Source of the DNA: RFSX01 sp964567435
GTDB taxonomy: Bacteria; Bacteroidota; Bacteroidia; Chitinophagales; Saprospiraceae
Reading direction: 5' to 3'
DNA length: 64,000 bases
Assembly (NCBI GenBank): GCA_964567435.1
Contig: CAZMMQ010000003.1
Span: 57,532-121,531 of the forward strand
Both the position numbers and the translations under genes were made by a program. This document shows positions 10,375 through 18,695 of this stretch, in pieces; position 1 is the stretch's first letter; every line of letters starts with the position of its first letter. Under the pieces are notes generated by a model. The model searched no databases, was not told where the DNA came from, and saw only the letters and a program-made list of their open reading frames with translations.

Positions 10375-10818
10375 ATGTCAAAATGCAGATATAAAGGAAG
10401 CTGTGGTAATCGGCTATCTAAAACATCAGAGAAAAGCTCTTGGTTATCTGCCTTGATAATTATTCTCTTACCAAAGTGCCCATTTTGCGTTATGGCTTAT
10501 TCTGGCGCTGTTACCCTGTGCAGTGGTAAGATGTATCCTAACTCTCAGAGCGAATCCGTATACTTTATACTTGGGCTATCACTCATTATACTTTTAGGCA
10601 TTGCTCTTAATTACAAAGGCACCCGAACTATTTTCTCATTATTGCTGGCAACTACAGGTATTGCTTTAATGACTATGAGCCAAGTATACTGGTTTTCTTC
10701 TTTTGGCTACTATAGTTCAGTATTCATCATTCTTATAGCAATATGGAATAATGGAAGCCTCCATTATTTACTTAATAAATTATCCAACTCTTACTCATTA
10801 AAATATATCAAAAAGTAG
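10375..10818 (+). CDS. Small four-helix membrane protein with CPFC motif, head of the cox operon
   Basis: 147 residues. A short cysteine-containing N terminus (CRYKGSCGN) precedes about four hydrophobic segments. The first carries LLPKCPFCVMAYSG and is followed by TLCSG. Paired cysteines at the edge of a membrane helix could bind a metal or be redox-active, as in MerC-type proteins, but I cannot assign a family. The stop is only 7 bases before coxM, so it is almost certainly co-transcribed with it. Classical cox operons encode membrane proteins (CoxB, C, H, K) that are absent here, so a role in anchoring or electron transfer is conceivable but unproven. Confidence 0.75.
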   Translation: MSKCRYKGSCGNRLSKTSEKSSWLSALIIILLPKCPFCVMAYSGAVTLCSGKMYPNSQSESVYFILGLSLIILLGIALNYKGTRTIFSLLLATTGIALMTMSQVYWFSSFGYYSSVFIILIAIWNNGSLHYLLNKLSNSYSLKYIKK

Positions 10819-10825
10819 ATACGCA

Positions 10826-11692
10826 ATGATTGCAGAAAATTTTAATTATGAAGCCCCTACCTCGCTGGACGAAGCCATTGCACTTCTACACCAGCATGGT
10901 GATGATGCCAAGATTCTGGCAGGTGGACACAGTTTGATTCCTATGATGAAGCTGAGATTTGCCTCTCCCACACATTTAATAGACCTCAAAGGTGTTCCCA
11001 ATCTGTCTTATGTCAAAGAAGAAGACGGTTATCTCAAGATAGGAGCCATGACGAGAGAAGCAGAGTTGGAGCATTCCGATGTAGTAGCCAGCAAGTACCA
11101 TATCTTTCAGGATGCCACTAAGTTGATTGCTGACCCTCAAGTTAGAAACTTTGGAACCATAGGTGGCAACCTGGCACATGGTGACGCTGCTAATGATCAT
11201 CCTGCGGTTATGATTGCCCTCGGTGCTGAAGTTGAGATTACTGGCAAGGAAGGTAAGAGAGCAGTCTCTATAGATGAATTCTTTTTTGGATTCTATATGA
11301 CAGCAGTCCAGCACGGAGAGATATTGACTGAGATAAGAATTCCAGCAGCATCTGGTCGCTATGGTTCTGCCTATCACAAAGCGGAAAGAAAAGTCGGTGA
11401 TTACGCCTCTGCAGGTGTTGCAGCATTGATACAAATCGGAGCTGACGGTAAATGTACTCACGCAGGTATCGGTCTGACTAATGTCAATCCTTTACCGATG
11501 AGAGCAAGTCGATCTGAGGCAGTACTCAAAGGTAGTGATTTGAGTGATTCAGTCATAGCACAAGCAGCACAGTACGCTTCAGAAGATTGTAATCCTACTG
11601 CCGACCTGAGAGGAGATGAAGATTACAAAAGACATCTAGTGAAAATCATCACTAAGAGAATGATTAAAAAAGCTATTTCTAGAGCCCAATAA
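10826..11692 (+). CDS. coxM: Carbon monoxide dehydrogenase medium (FAD) subunit
   Basis: 288 residues, the normal size for the flavin subunit of the CO dehydrogenase/xanthine oxidase family, which passes electrons from the iron-sulfur subunit via FAD to an outside acceptor. FAD-binding motifs are AGGHS (from residue 32) and TIGGN (from residue 111). The second is followed by AHGDAANDHPA, close to the form I CoxM pattern. The order coxM-coxS-coxL is the canonical one. It follows the membrane protein by 7 bases and precedes coxS by 11. Confidence 0.93.
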   Translation: MIAENFNYEAPTSLDEAIALLHQHGDDAKILAGGHSLIPMMKLRFASPTHLIDLKGVPNLSYVKEEDGYLKIGAMTREAELEHSDVVASKYHIFQDATKLIADPQVRNFGTIGGNLAHGDAANDHPAVMIALGAEVEITGKEGKRAVSIDEFFFGFYMTAVQHGEILTEIRIPAASGRYGSAYHKAERKVGDYASAGVAALIQIGADGKCTHAGIGLTNVNPLPMRASRSEAVLKGSDLSDSVIAQAAQYASEDCNPTADLRGDEDYKRHLVKIITKRMIKKAISRAQ

Positions 11693-11703
11693 TTTTACAT
11701 AAA

Positions 11704-12207
11704 ATGAAGAAGTCTATAACATTAAAAGTCAACGGAACGGAGCATAATCTAGAAGTAGAGCCGCGTACTTTGCTTATACATGCCATCAGAGAAAATCTAT
11801 CTATGACGGGTTCGCATATTGGTTGTGATACCTCTAGTTGCGGCGCTTGTACTATATTGATAAATGGAAAATCTGCAAAATCATGTACGCTACTAGCAGT
11901 ACAAGCTGATGGTGCAGAAATAATTACTGTAGAAGGATTAGCTACTACCGAAGGCCTGCATCCGATACAAGAAGGGTTCCACCTATGCCATGCGTTGCAC
12001 TGTGGATTCTGTACGCCAGGTATGATGCTGAGAGCAGTAGAATTATTGGAGAATAACCCTAATCCAACCGAAGAAGAAATTCGTTGGGGAATAGCAGGCA
12101 ATCTTTGCCGTTGCACAGGATACAATAATATTGTCAAAGCCATTCAGTGGGCAGGTGCCAAAATAGAGGGCAGAGAATTACCGAATACTGAACCAGAATT
12201 TGTTTAA
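11704..12207 (+). CDS. coxS: Carbon monoxide dehydrogenase small (2Fe-2S) subunit
   Basis: 167 residues with two [2Fe-2S] clusters. The plant-ferredoxin-type cluster uses C41, C46, C49 and C61. The second, alpha-helical cluster uses C100, C103, C135 and C137 (CGFC, CRC). It carries electrons from the molybdenum site of CoxL to the FAD of CoxM. Length and cysteine spacing are standard. The start is the ATG 11 bases after coxM; a 31-base gap precedes coxL. Confidence 0.95.
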   Translation: MKKSITLKVNGTEHNLEVEPRTLLIHAIRENLSMTGSHIGCDTSSCGACTILINGKSAKSCTLLAVQADGAEIITVEGLATTEGLHPIQEGFHLCHALHCGFCTPGMMLRAVELLENNPNPTEEEIRWGIAGNLCRCTGYNNIVKAIQWAGAKIEGRELPNTEPEFV

Positions 12208-12238
12208 CTCATCCACTAATATTTAATAAGAAAGTAAC

Positions 12239-14908
12239 ATGATAAAGTGTAAAACTTCAAAGGAGATAGGTGGCATGGGCCACTCGAAAAAAAGAAAAGA
12301 AGATGCCAGATTTATTCAAGGTAAAGGTAACTATGTCGATGATGTAAAGTTGCCGGGCATGCTACATATGGATATTGTGAGAAGCCCATATGCCTATGCC
12401 AAGATTACTAAGATAGATGCAACTAAAGCGCTAGAAATACCAGGCGTCATAGCAGTCGTCACAGGTAAAGACCTGGAAAAATACAACCTACACTGGATGC
12501 CGACACTGATGTCGGATACACAGATGGTACTCCCTACTGATACAGTCATGTATCAGGCACAAGAGGTTGCTGCAGTTATCGCAACTGATAGGTATACTGC
12601 TAGAGATGGAAAGGAAGCAGTCATCGTAGAATACGAACCGATGAAGCCTGTCATGGATCCATACAAGTCATTGGATGAGGATGCGCCAATTCTGCGATCA
12701 GACAAAGAAGGAAAAAAAGACAATCACATATGGCACTGGGAAGTTGGTGATAAAGACAAGACTGACGATGTATTCAAAAATGCTGATGTCACAGTGAAAC
12801 AACACATGCATATCCCAAGGATTCATGTCGCTTCTATAGAAACTTGCGGTTGTGTGGCTGCATACAACAAAGTAGAGAATCACTTGACGATGTACATGAC
12901 TACTCAGGCACCGCATGCTATTAGAACAGTCATTGCATTGGTGGCAGGTCACGTAGGATTGACCGAAGAAAAGATTAGAGTTATCTCTCCAGATATTGGA
13001 GGAGGTTTTGGTGGTAAAGTCCCAGTATATCCAGGATATGTTATTGCCATAGCAGTATCCTTCTTAACAGGCGCACCTATCAAATGGATAGAAGACAGAT
13101 CAGAGAACTTACAAGCAGATTCTTTCGCCAGAGATTATCATATCACAGCTGAGATGGCCGGGACAAAGGACGGTAAGATTCAAGCAACAAGGTTTAAGGT
13201 ACTAGCAGATCATGGTTATACGGATGCCAGTGCCAATCCTTCTAAATTTCCAACAGGTCTATTCTCAATAGGAACAGGGTCATATGATTATGGTGCAGCT
13301 TACATGGAGGCAGATGCGGTATATACCAATAAGCCACCTGGGGGAGTAGCTTATAGATGTTCATTCAGAGTTACAGAAGCAGTACATGCTATTGAGAGAT
13401 TGACGGATGTATTTGCCCGTAAGGTTGGCAAAGATCCAGCTCAACTAAGATTTGATAACTTTATCAAAAAAGAAGATTTCCCTTGGGCATCTCCTACAGG
13501 TTGGTCTTATGATAGTGGTGATTATCATGCTGGCCTGAAAAAGGCGATGGATGCCATAGACTACGATGGTTTTAGAAAAGAACAAGCTTCAGCAAGAAAA
13601 GAAGGCAGACTTCTGGGAATCGGTATCTCTACATTTACAGAAGTAGTAGGAGCTGGTCCATCTAAGGATTTTGACATTCTTGGTGTCAAAATGTTTGACA
13701 GTGCTGAGATTCGAGTCCACCCAACAGGAAAGGCAATTGCAAGATTCGGAACCAAGTCTCAAGGCCAAGGTCACGAAACGACTTATGCACAAATCGTTGC
13801 AGAAGAATTAGGTATCCCGATGGAACATGTTCAAATAGAAGAGGGTGATACAGATACAGCACCTTACGGATTAGGGACATATGCTAGCAGAAGCACACCG
13901 ACGGCTGGAGCCGCTGCAGCCATAGCAGCTAGAAAGCTGAGAGATAAGGCTAAGAAAATTGCAGCTTACTTGTTAGAAGTGAGTGAAGAAGATTTGGAAT
14001 GGGAACCAGGCAAATTCTTTGTCAAAGGTGCTCCAGAAAAATCTAAGACAATACAAGAATTGGTATTTGCAGCTTACACAAATCATCCACCAGGTATGGA
14101 AGGCGGATTCGAAGCGACACATTACTATGATCCTCCAAACTTAACTTTCCCTTCTGGTGCATACATATGTACAGTAGAGGTAGATCCAGAAACTTGTGAT
14201 ATCAAGGTCAAGCGATTCGTTGCAATAGATGACTGTGGTAATATCATCAACCCTATGATCGTACAAGGACAAGTGCATGGTGGTCTGACTCAGGGCATCG
14301 CACCTGCGATGTACGAAGAGCTTATTTACGACGAAGCAGGTAATATCTTGAATGGCACCTTTATGGATTACTTAGTACCTACGGCAGTAGAGTCGCCACA
14401 CTGGGAAACTGGGCATACAATTACGCCAGCACCTCATCACCCAATCGGTGCCAAAGGTGTCGGTGAGTCCCCAACGGTAGGCGCACCACCAGCGATAGTC
14501 AATGCGATTGTGGATGCAGTATCTCACTTAGGAATTAAGCATTTGGAAATACCAGTGACACCTTTCAAATTATACAAAGAGTTGAAGAAAGTAGACTACT
14601 TTGATAATGGAGGTGTTTCTGCTGGCGCTACAGGAGCAGGAGATGCTGGCGGCTCAGATGACTTGACAAAGATTGAAGGCATCGGTCCTAAAGTTGCGGA
14701 ACTACTAAATGCAGCAGGTATAACTTCTTTTTCTGGGTTGGCTTCGGCTAGTCAAGATAAGTTGAAAGAGATCTTATCAGCCGCTGGTTCAAGGTATCAG
14801 ATGATTACACCTGAGAGCTGGAATGAACAAGCAGGGCTCGCAAGAGATGGCAAATGGGATGAACTTAATGTATTACAAGATAAACTTGACGGAGGCAAAT
14901 ACGTTTAA
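12239..14908 (+). CDS. coxL: Form I aerobic CO dehydrogenase large (Mo-Cu) subunit with C-terminal helix-hairpin-helix domain
   Basis: 889 residues. It oxidises CO with water to CO2 at a Mo-Cu site in the molybdopterin cytosine dinucleotide enzyme. The loop VAYRCSFR, with the copper-ligand Cys at residue 374, is the form I signature (form II has AYRGAGR). The base Glu is E743 in GVGESPT. Cofactor-binding motifs include GGGFGGK and QGQGHETT. Form I CoxL proteins are usually ~800 residues. Here residues ~806-889 are an extra domain, after a Gly/Ala-rich linker, with a helix-hairpin-helix motif (IEGIGPKVAELLNAAGI). It resembles, from memory, the C-terminal extension of ribosomal protein L21 in many Bacteroidota. 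A hairpin follows the stop. Confidence 0.94.
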   Translation: MIKCKTSKEIGGMGHSKKRKEDARFIQGKGNYVDDVKLPGMLHMDIVRSPYAYAKITKIDATKALEIPGVIAVVTGKDLEKYNLHWMPTLMSDTQMVLPTDTVMYQAQEVAAVIATDRYTARDGKEAVIVEYEPMKPVMDPYKSLDEDAPILRSDKEGKKDNHIWHWEVGDKDKTDDVFKNADVTVKQHMHIPRIHVASIETCGCVAAYNKVENHLTMYMTTQAPHAIRTVIALVAGHVGLTEEKIRVISPDIGGGFGGKVPVYPGYVIAIAVSFLTGAPIKWIEDRSENLQADSFARDYHITAEMAGTKDGKIQATRFKVLADHGYTDASANPSKFPTGLFSIGTGSYDYGAAYMEADAVYTNKPPGGVAYRCSFRVTEAVHAIERLTDVFARKVGKDPAQLRFDNFIKKEDFPWASPTGWSYDSGDYHAGLKKAMDAIDYDGFRKEQASARKEGRLLGIGISTFTEVVGAGPSKDFDILGVKMFDSAEIRVHPTGKAIARFGTKSQGQGHETTYAQIVAEELGIPMEHVQIEEGDTDTAPYGLGTYASRSTPTAGAAAAIAARKLRDKAKKIAAYLLEVSEEDLEWEPGKFFVKGAPEKSKTIQELVFAAYTNHPPGMEGGFEATHYYDPPNLTFPSGAYICTVEVDPETCDIKVKRFVAIDDCGNIINPMIVQGQVHGGLTQGIAPAMYEELIYDEAGNILNGTFMDYLVPTAVESPHWETGHTITPAPHHPIGAKGVGESPTVGAPPAIVNAIVDAVSHLGIKHLEIPVTPFKLYKELKKVDYFDNGGVSAGATGAGDAGGSDDLTKIEGIGPKVAELLNAAGITSFSGLASASQDKLKEILSAAGSRYQMITPESWNEQAGLARDGKWDELNVLQDKLDGGKYV

Positions 14909-14917
14909 AAAGAGAAT

Positions 14918-14951
14918 AACCCAGCCATTACAATGATGGCTGGGTTAATTT
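14918..14951 (+). terminator. Terminator-like hairpin between coxL and coxG
   Basis: A perfect 11-bp stem, AACCCAGCCAT / ATGGCTGGGTT, with a 7-base loop is followed by AATTTTTC. It sits in the 64-base gap between coxL and coxG, inside an otherwise tight same-strand operon. It could be a partial terminator or a 3' stabilising structure that lowers expression of the maturation genes relative to coxMSL. Confidence 0.65.
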
Positions 14952-14972
14952 TTCAATTATTAAATGAGATAG

Positions 14973-15503
14973 ATGAATACATTAATAGAAAAAGAATTCG
15001 TACTCGAAAACTCCATAGAAGACGTTTGGAAAAATCTCTCTAATCCTGAAAAGGTTGTGGTATGTGTGCCAGGTGCAAGCATCACAGAAAAGTTAGACGA
15101 GAAGAACTATAAAGGTGCCGTTATAACAAAATTCGGACCCATCAAAGCATCTTATGCTGGTGATATCGAAATATTGGAAATGGACAATGCTGCCAAAAAG
15201 ATGGTGCTCAAAGGTCGAGGTCTGGACAGTAAAGGAAAGGGCTCAGCTGATATGATTATGAATGGCTCACTGAAGGAAGTCGAAAGTGGAACACAAGTCA
15301 ACTTCAGTATGGACATCACAATAGTCGGTATGCTGGCACAGTTTGGTTCCAGATTGATTACTGATGTGTCTAACCAATTGCTCAATCAATTTGTAGATAA
15401 TTTCAAGTCTAAGCTCAATGGAGAAGAAGTTGACAATACGATGAGTGCAGGATCGATGGTGGGTACATTAGCTAAAAGTATTTTTGGTAAAAAGGACTCG
15501 TAA
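14973..15503 (+). CDS. coxG: CoxG, SRPBCC-fold CO dehydrogenase accessory protein
   Basis: 176 residues of the CoxG family (START/SRPBCC fold), starting with the typical IEKEFVLENSIEDVWKNLSNPEKVVVCVPG-like block (residues ~5-34). The family has been linked to membrane recruitment of CO dehydrogenase. A hydrophobic patch near residues 115-135 (MDITIVGMLAQFG) and the family block SNQLLNQFVDNFKSKL follow. No signal peptide is present. The stop codon is directly adjacent to the coxD start. Confidence 0.9.
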   Translation: MNTLIEKEFVLENSIEDVWKNLSNPEKVVVCVPGASITEKLDEKNYKGAVITKFGPIKASYAGDIEILEMDNAAKKMVLKGRGLDSKGKGSADMIMNGSLKEVESGTQVNFSMDITIVGMLAQFGSRLITDVSNQLLNQFVDNFKSKLNGEEVDNTMSAGSMVGTLAKSIFGKKDS

Positions 15504-16349
15504 ATGTTTGACCACCCTCGGGATCTAATTCCTGCGATTGATAAGTTGGGTTATGTTATAGATGAAGAGTTGGCGACGATTCTGTTTTTAATGCAGAAAT
15601 TAGAAAAGCCACTTTTACTTGAGGGTAATCCTGGAGTAGGAAAGACACAGATTGGTTATATCCTTAGTGAATTATTGGGACACGAGCTGGTCCGACTACA
15701 GTGCTATGAAGGATTGGATGTCAATAATGCCATCTATGAATGGAACTATCAAAAGCAGTTACTGGCTATTAAGATTAGAGAGAATGATAAGTTATCTTCC
15801 TCAGACAAAGAGGATTTGATTTTCAATGATGACTACTTACTGAAGCGACCTTTACTCAAAGCCATTTCTTCGGATAAGCCCAAGGTGTTACTTATAGATG
15901 AGATAGATAGAGCTGATGAGGAGTTCGAAGCTTTCTTATTGGAATTATTGTCTGACTTTCAAATTTCTATTCCAGAACTAGGAACTATAAAAGCAACACA
16001 TAGACCTATAGTCATCCTGACTTCTAATAGAACTAGAGAGTTAAGCGATGCGCTGAAACGACGATGTTTGTATCATTGGGTCAATTACCCAGACCTAGAA
16101 AAAGAAATCAAGATTATCAATAAACACATACCAAATCTCTCTGAGGCACTGGCTAGGGAGATTGCAAGTTATGTGAGCAAGATGCGCTTACTCAAGCTAG
16201 ATAAGTCACCCGGAATAGCGGAAACGATAGATTGGGCCAGAGGGATAGCGATCATGAATGAGGATGACAAAAAACTAACTAAAACCCTTTCTTGTCTACT
16301 GAAGTCAGACAAAGATATTAGACTAGTAAAACAAGAGATACTTAATTAA
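15504..16349 (+). CDS. coxD: CoxD, MoxR-type AAA+ ATPase for active-site maturation
   Basis: 281 residues. Walker A is GNPGVGKT (41-48) and Walker B is VLLIDEID, followed by RADEEFEAFLLELLSDF and a sensor block ILTSNRTRELSDALKRRC typical of MoxR-family ATPases. In Oligotropha, CoxD works with CoxE and CoxF to build the sulfur- and copper-containing active site of apo-CO dehydrogenase. The ATG follows the coxG stop with no gap, indicating translational coupling. Confidence 0.93.
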   Translation: MFDHPRDLIPAIDKLGYVIDEELATILFLMQKLEKPLLLEGNPGVGKTQIGYILSELLGHELVRLQCYEGLDVNNAIYEWNYQKQLLAIKIRENDKLSSSDKEDLIFNDDYLLKRPLLKAISSDKPKVLLIDEIDRADEEFEAFLLELLSDFQISIPELGTIKATHRPIVILTSNRTRELSDALKRRCLYHWVNYPDLEKEIKIINKHIPNLSEALAREIASYVSKMRLLKLDKSPGIAETIDWARGIAIMNEDDKKLTKTLSCLLKSDKDIRLVKQEILN

Positions 16350-16379
16350 GTATATTTATAAAAACAAAAATTCACAGAT

Positions 16380-16562
16380 ATGTCAATGCTTAAAGATTAC
16401 AAGGAGCTAGAAGAAGAAAGACAAAAGTTGGCTAAGAAGCACTTGGACCATTACAATAGTGTCGATTTGCCAGGTACACGAGTAATGTCTACTGATGGCA
16501 CTTCTGCCAAAGAAAGAATTGCAGAGATGAAAAAATTAAAGGACTTGCCTAATCACGAGTAG
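16380..16562 (+). CDS. Small charged protein of unknown function between coxD and coxE
   Basis: 60 residues, rich in Lys and Glu, with a helical N terminus (KDYKELEEERQKLAKK) and no membrane segment or cysteine. I do not recognise it. It is taken as real because it starts with ATG 30 bases after coxD, ends 7 bases before coxE, and fills the gap in the operon in a consistent direction. Its stop may couple translation to the TTG start of coxE. Confidence 0.6.
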   Translation: MSMLKDYKELEEERQKLAKKHLDHYNSVDLPGTRVMSTDGTSAKERIAEMKKLKDLPNHE

Positions 16563-16569
16563 GCCCCCT

Positions 16570-17706
16570 TTGGACCATTATACCGATTACAGTTCTTTCG
16601 ACAAAGCACTGGTGGCATTCGTTCATCAGTCTCGCAAATATGGATTTATGCGGGGTCTGCAGTGTACACAAGATGTGGCACATGCTGCATTAAGTGGTAT
16701 CTGGTTAGACAGAGAATTATTCGAATATGCACTAGCGGCGCTATTTTGCCAAGACGCTTCAGAAAGAGAATCCTTCTCTATACTCTTCAATCGTTTCTGG
16801 AATCAGAAAGGAACCAGACTCTCACAGAAGAGTGATTATTACAACAAAAAGATGGTCAACAAAAAACAGCATAGCATTGCTGTACTGACCTCCGTTGGGC
16901 AATCCGATGAATCAGGCGAAGCAGAAGAAGGAAAAACGACCTCTGGCGCTAATGCCAAAGAAACACTAAAGTCCACTGACTTCTCCAAACTCAATCTCAC
17001 TCAGACAGAAGCACTAGATGAAATCTCTGAGCAACTCGTGAGAGAGATGAGTCTGCGTATCAAACGCAAAAGGAAAAAAGCAAAGTCAGGAACGATAGAT
17101 ATTAGGAGCAGTATCAGAAATAGTCTGCAGTATGGCGGTAACATCATGACTTTGAATCATGTCACCAAAAAGAAAGAAAAATTACGCTTGCTTATTCTTT
17201 TGGATGTAAGTGGCTCTATGGACAAGTATTCTTATTTCCTCCTTAAGTTCTTATGGCAACTACGCCATCACTTTAAGCAAATAGATGCCTATTCATTCAG
17301 CACAAGTATTATGCGCATCACAGATTTAATCAGTGATCCAGATGCTGCGATAGCTTTATCTAAGGTCTCGCAAAGTGTTACCAACTGGTCTAGCGGTACC
17401 AAAATTGGAGAGTGCTTGCAACAGTTTAATGAGATCTATGCCAAACGCTACCTCAATGGCAGAACACTAACCATTGTCATGAGTGATGGTTTAGATACTG
17501 GACCTACTGAAGTCTTAGAAGAACAGATAATCGAAATCAAGAGACGATCCAAGAAACTGGTCTGGCTCAATCCGCTTAAAGGTATGAGAGAATACGAACC
17601 CATCCAGCGAGGTATAAAAACAGTAATGCCATCGTTGGATATATTTGAATCAGCACATAACTTTGACAGCCTATTGAAATTAGAAAATATTTTAGCTGAT
17701 GCGTGA
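16570..17706 (+). CDS. coxE: CoxE, VWA-domain protein for CO dehydrogenase maturation
   Basis: 378 residues. The C-terminal half is a von Willebrand factor A domain with the MIDAS motif DVSGS (from D212), a downstream Thr (SSGTKIG) and Asp (SDGLDTG). The N-terminal half has the CoxE pattern, including a basic stretch near residue 170. CoxE partners the CoxD ATPase. The start is TTG 16570: stops at 16528 and 16537 in the same frame leave no ATG or GTG upstream. The last codons overlap coxF by 8 bases. Confidence 0.9.
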   Translation: MDHYTDYSSFDKALVAFVHQSRKYGFMRGLQCTQDVAHAALSGIWLDRELFEYALAALFCQDASERESFSILFNRFWNQKGTRLSQKSDYYNKKMVNKKQHSIAVLTSVGQSDESGEAEEGKTTSGANAKETLKSTDFSKLNLTQTEALDEISEQLVREMSLRIKRKRKKAKSGTIDIRSSIRNSLQYGGNIMTLNHVTKKKEKLRLLILLDVSGSMDKYSYFLLKFLWQLRHHFKQIDAYSFSTSIMRITDLISDPDAAIALSKVSQSVTNWSSGTKIGECLQQFNEIYAKRYLNGRTLTIVMSDGLDTGPTEVLEEQIIEIKRRSKKLVWLNPLKGMREYEPIQRGIKTVMPSLDIFESAHNFDSLLKLENILADA

Positions 17707-18667
17707 TATCCTAATAGAAAAGATGATGGAGTTACGGAAGGAGAATATTCCTTTTGCGCATGCGGCTATAGTCAGACGTGTCATACCAACTTCTGGCAAA
17801 CCAGGTGATCATGCCCTTATCACAGCAGAAGGGAAAATATATGGTTGGATAGGCGGAGGCTGTACACGAGGCATTGTCCTCAAAGAGGCGTTACTCTCAC
17901 TCCAAGACAACAAGCCCAGACTCGTATCCATCAGCAAAGACCAGCTAGACAATAACTTACCAAATACTAAAACCTATCGCATGACCTGCCAAAGCGGCGG
18001 GGCTGTCGAAGTATACATAGAGCCTATGAATCCAAAACCACAAATTCTCATCTTCGGCAATTCGCATATCGGACATGCCCTTTCTAAGTTAGCCAAGGTC
18101 ATGGATTATAGAGTGACAGTTGCTATGACGACTCTAGTTACTGGTCTCTATACTGAAGCAGATTTTGTTACAGACCTTGCTGGATTGGGCAATGATCTCA
18201 GTGCTTACAAAAACAGCTATATTGTTATCTGCAGTCAAGGAGATGGCGACGTGTCCTCATTACTCAAGGCAATTGAATGTGAAGGTCCTTATCTTGGTTT
18301 TGTTGCCAGCCGTGTCAAAGCAAATTCTATCTTCAAAGAACTCAGACAGCACGGCGTCACCTTTGACCAACTAAAAAAGATAAAAACACCAGCAGGCATA
18401 GATATTGGTGGTAAGTCTCATGAAGAAGCAGCTATCAGTATTCTTGCGGAAATTGTCAAAGAATTCAGACAAGGCAATAAATCAATAACTGCAACAGAAG
18501 CTGTCATCCCCAATGATGAGTTTTACCTCAATCCAGTCTGCAAAATTCCCATCAACAAAGCCACAGCAAAGCATGTCATTCAGTATGCAGGCGAGTCAGT
18601 CTATTTCTGTTGTGATGGATGTAAAGTAAGTTTTGAGAAGGAGCCAGAGAAGTATATAGTAGGATGA
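17699..18667 (+). CDS. coxF: CoxF-type XdhC family protein fused to a YHS domain
   Basis: 322 residues. Residues ~1-255 are XdhC-like (GGGCTRGIVLKEALL, a Rossmann segment ILIFGNSHIGHALSKLA, and GIDIGGKSHEEAAISILAEI). In the Cox system CoxF assists sulfur and copper insertion together with CoxD/CoxE. Residues ~275-322 form a YHS domain: NPVCKIPI, then VYFCCDGCKVSFEKEPEKYI, a small cysteine-containing fold found in copper- and metal-handling proteins. A metal-binding tail fits an enzyme whose active site contains copper. The ATG overlaps the end of coxE (ATGCGTGA). Confidence 0.88.
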   Translation: MRDILIEKMMELRKENIPFAHAAIVRRVIPTSGKPGDHALITAEGKIYGWIGGGCTRGIVLKEALLSLQDNKPRLVSISKDQLDNNLPNTKTYRMTCQSGGAVEVYIEPMNPKPQILIFGNSHIGHALSKLAKVMDYRVTVAMTTLVTGLYTEADFVTDLAGLGNDLSAYKNSYIVICSQGDGDVSSLLKAIECEGPYLGFVASRVKANSIFKELRQHGVTFDQLKKIKTPAGIDIGGKSHEEAAISILAEIVKEFRQGNKSITATEAVIPNDEFYLNPVCKIPINKATAKHVIQYAGESVYFCCDGCKVSFEKEPEKYIVG

Positions 18668-18695
18668 CACAAAAGGAATTAATATTAGGCACCTG

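Noticed and set aside
10976..11461. 161-codon minus-strand frame within coxM
   Set aside because: It lies entirely opposite coxM, which has clear FAD motifs, and its translation shows no domain.
11679..12143. 154-codon minus-strand frame within coxS
   Set aside because: It is the antisense of a gene with all eight iron-sulfur cysteines; the composition is that of a shadow frame.
12239..14908. CoxL read as form II or xanthine dehydrogenase large subunit
   Set aside because: The AYRCSFR loop and neighbouring coxD/E/F/G genes support form I CO dehydrogenase.
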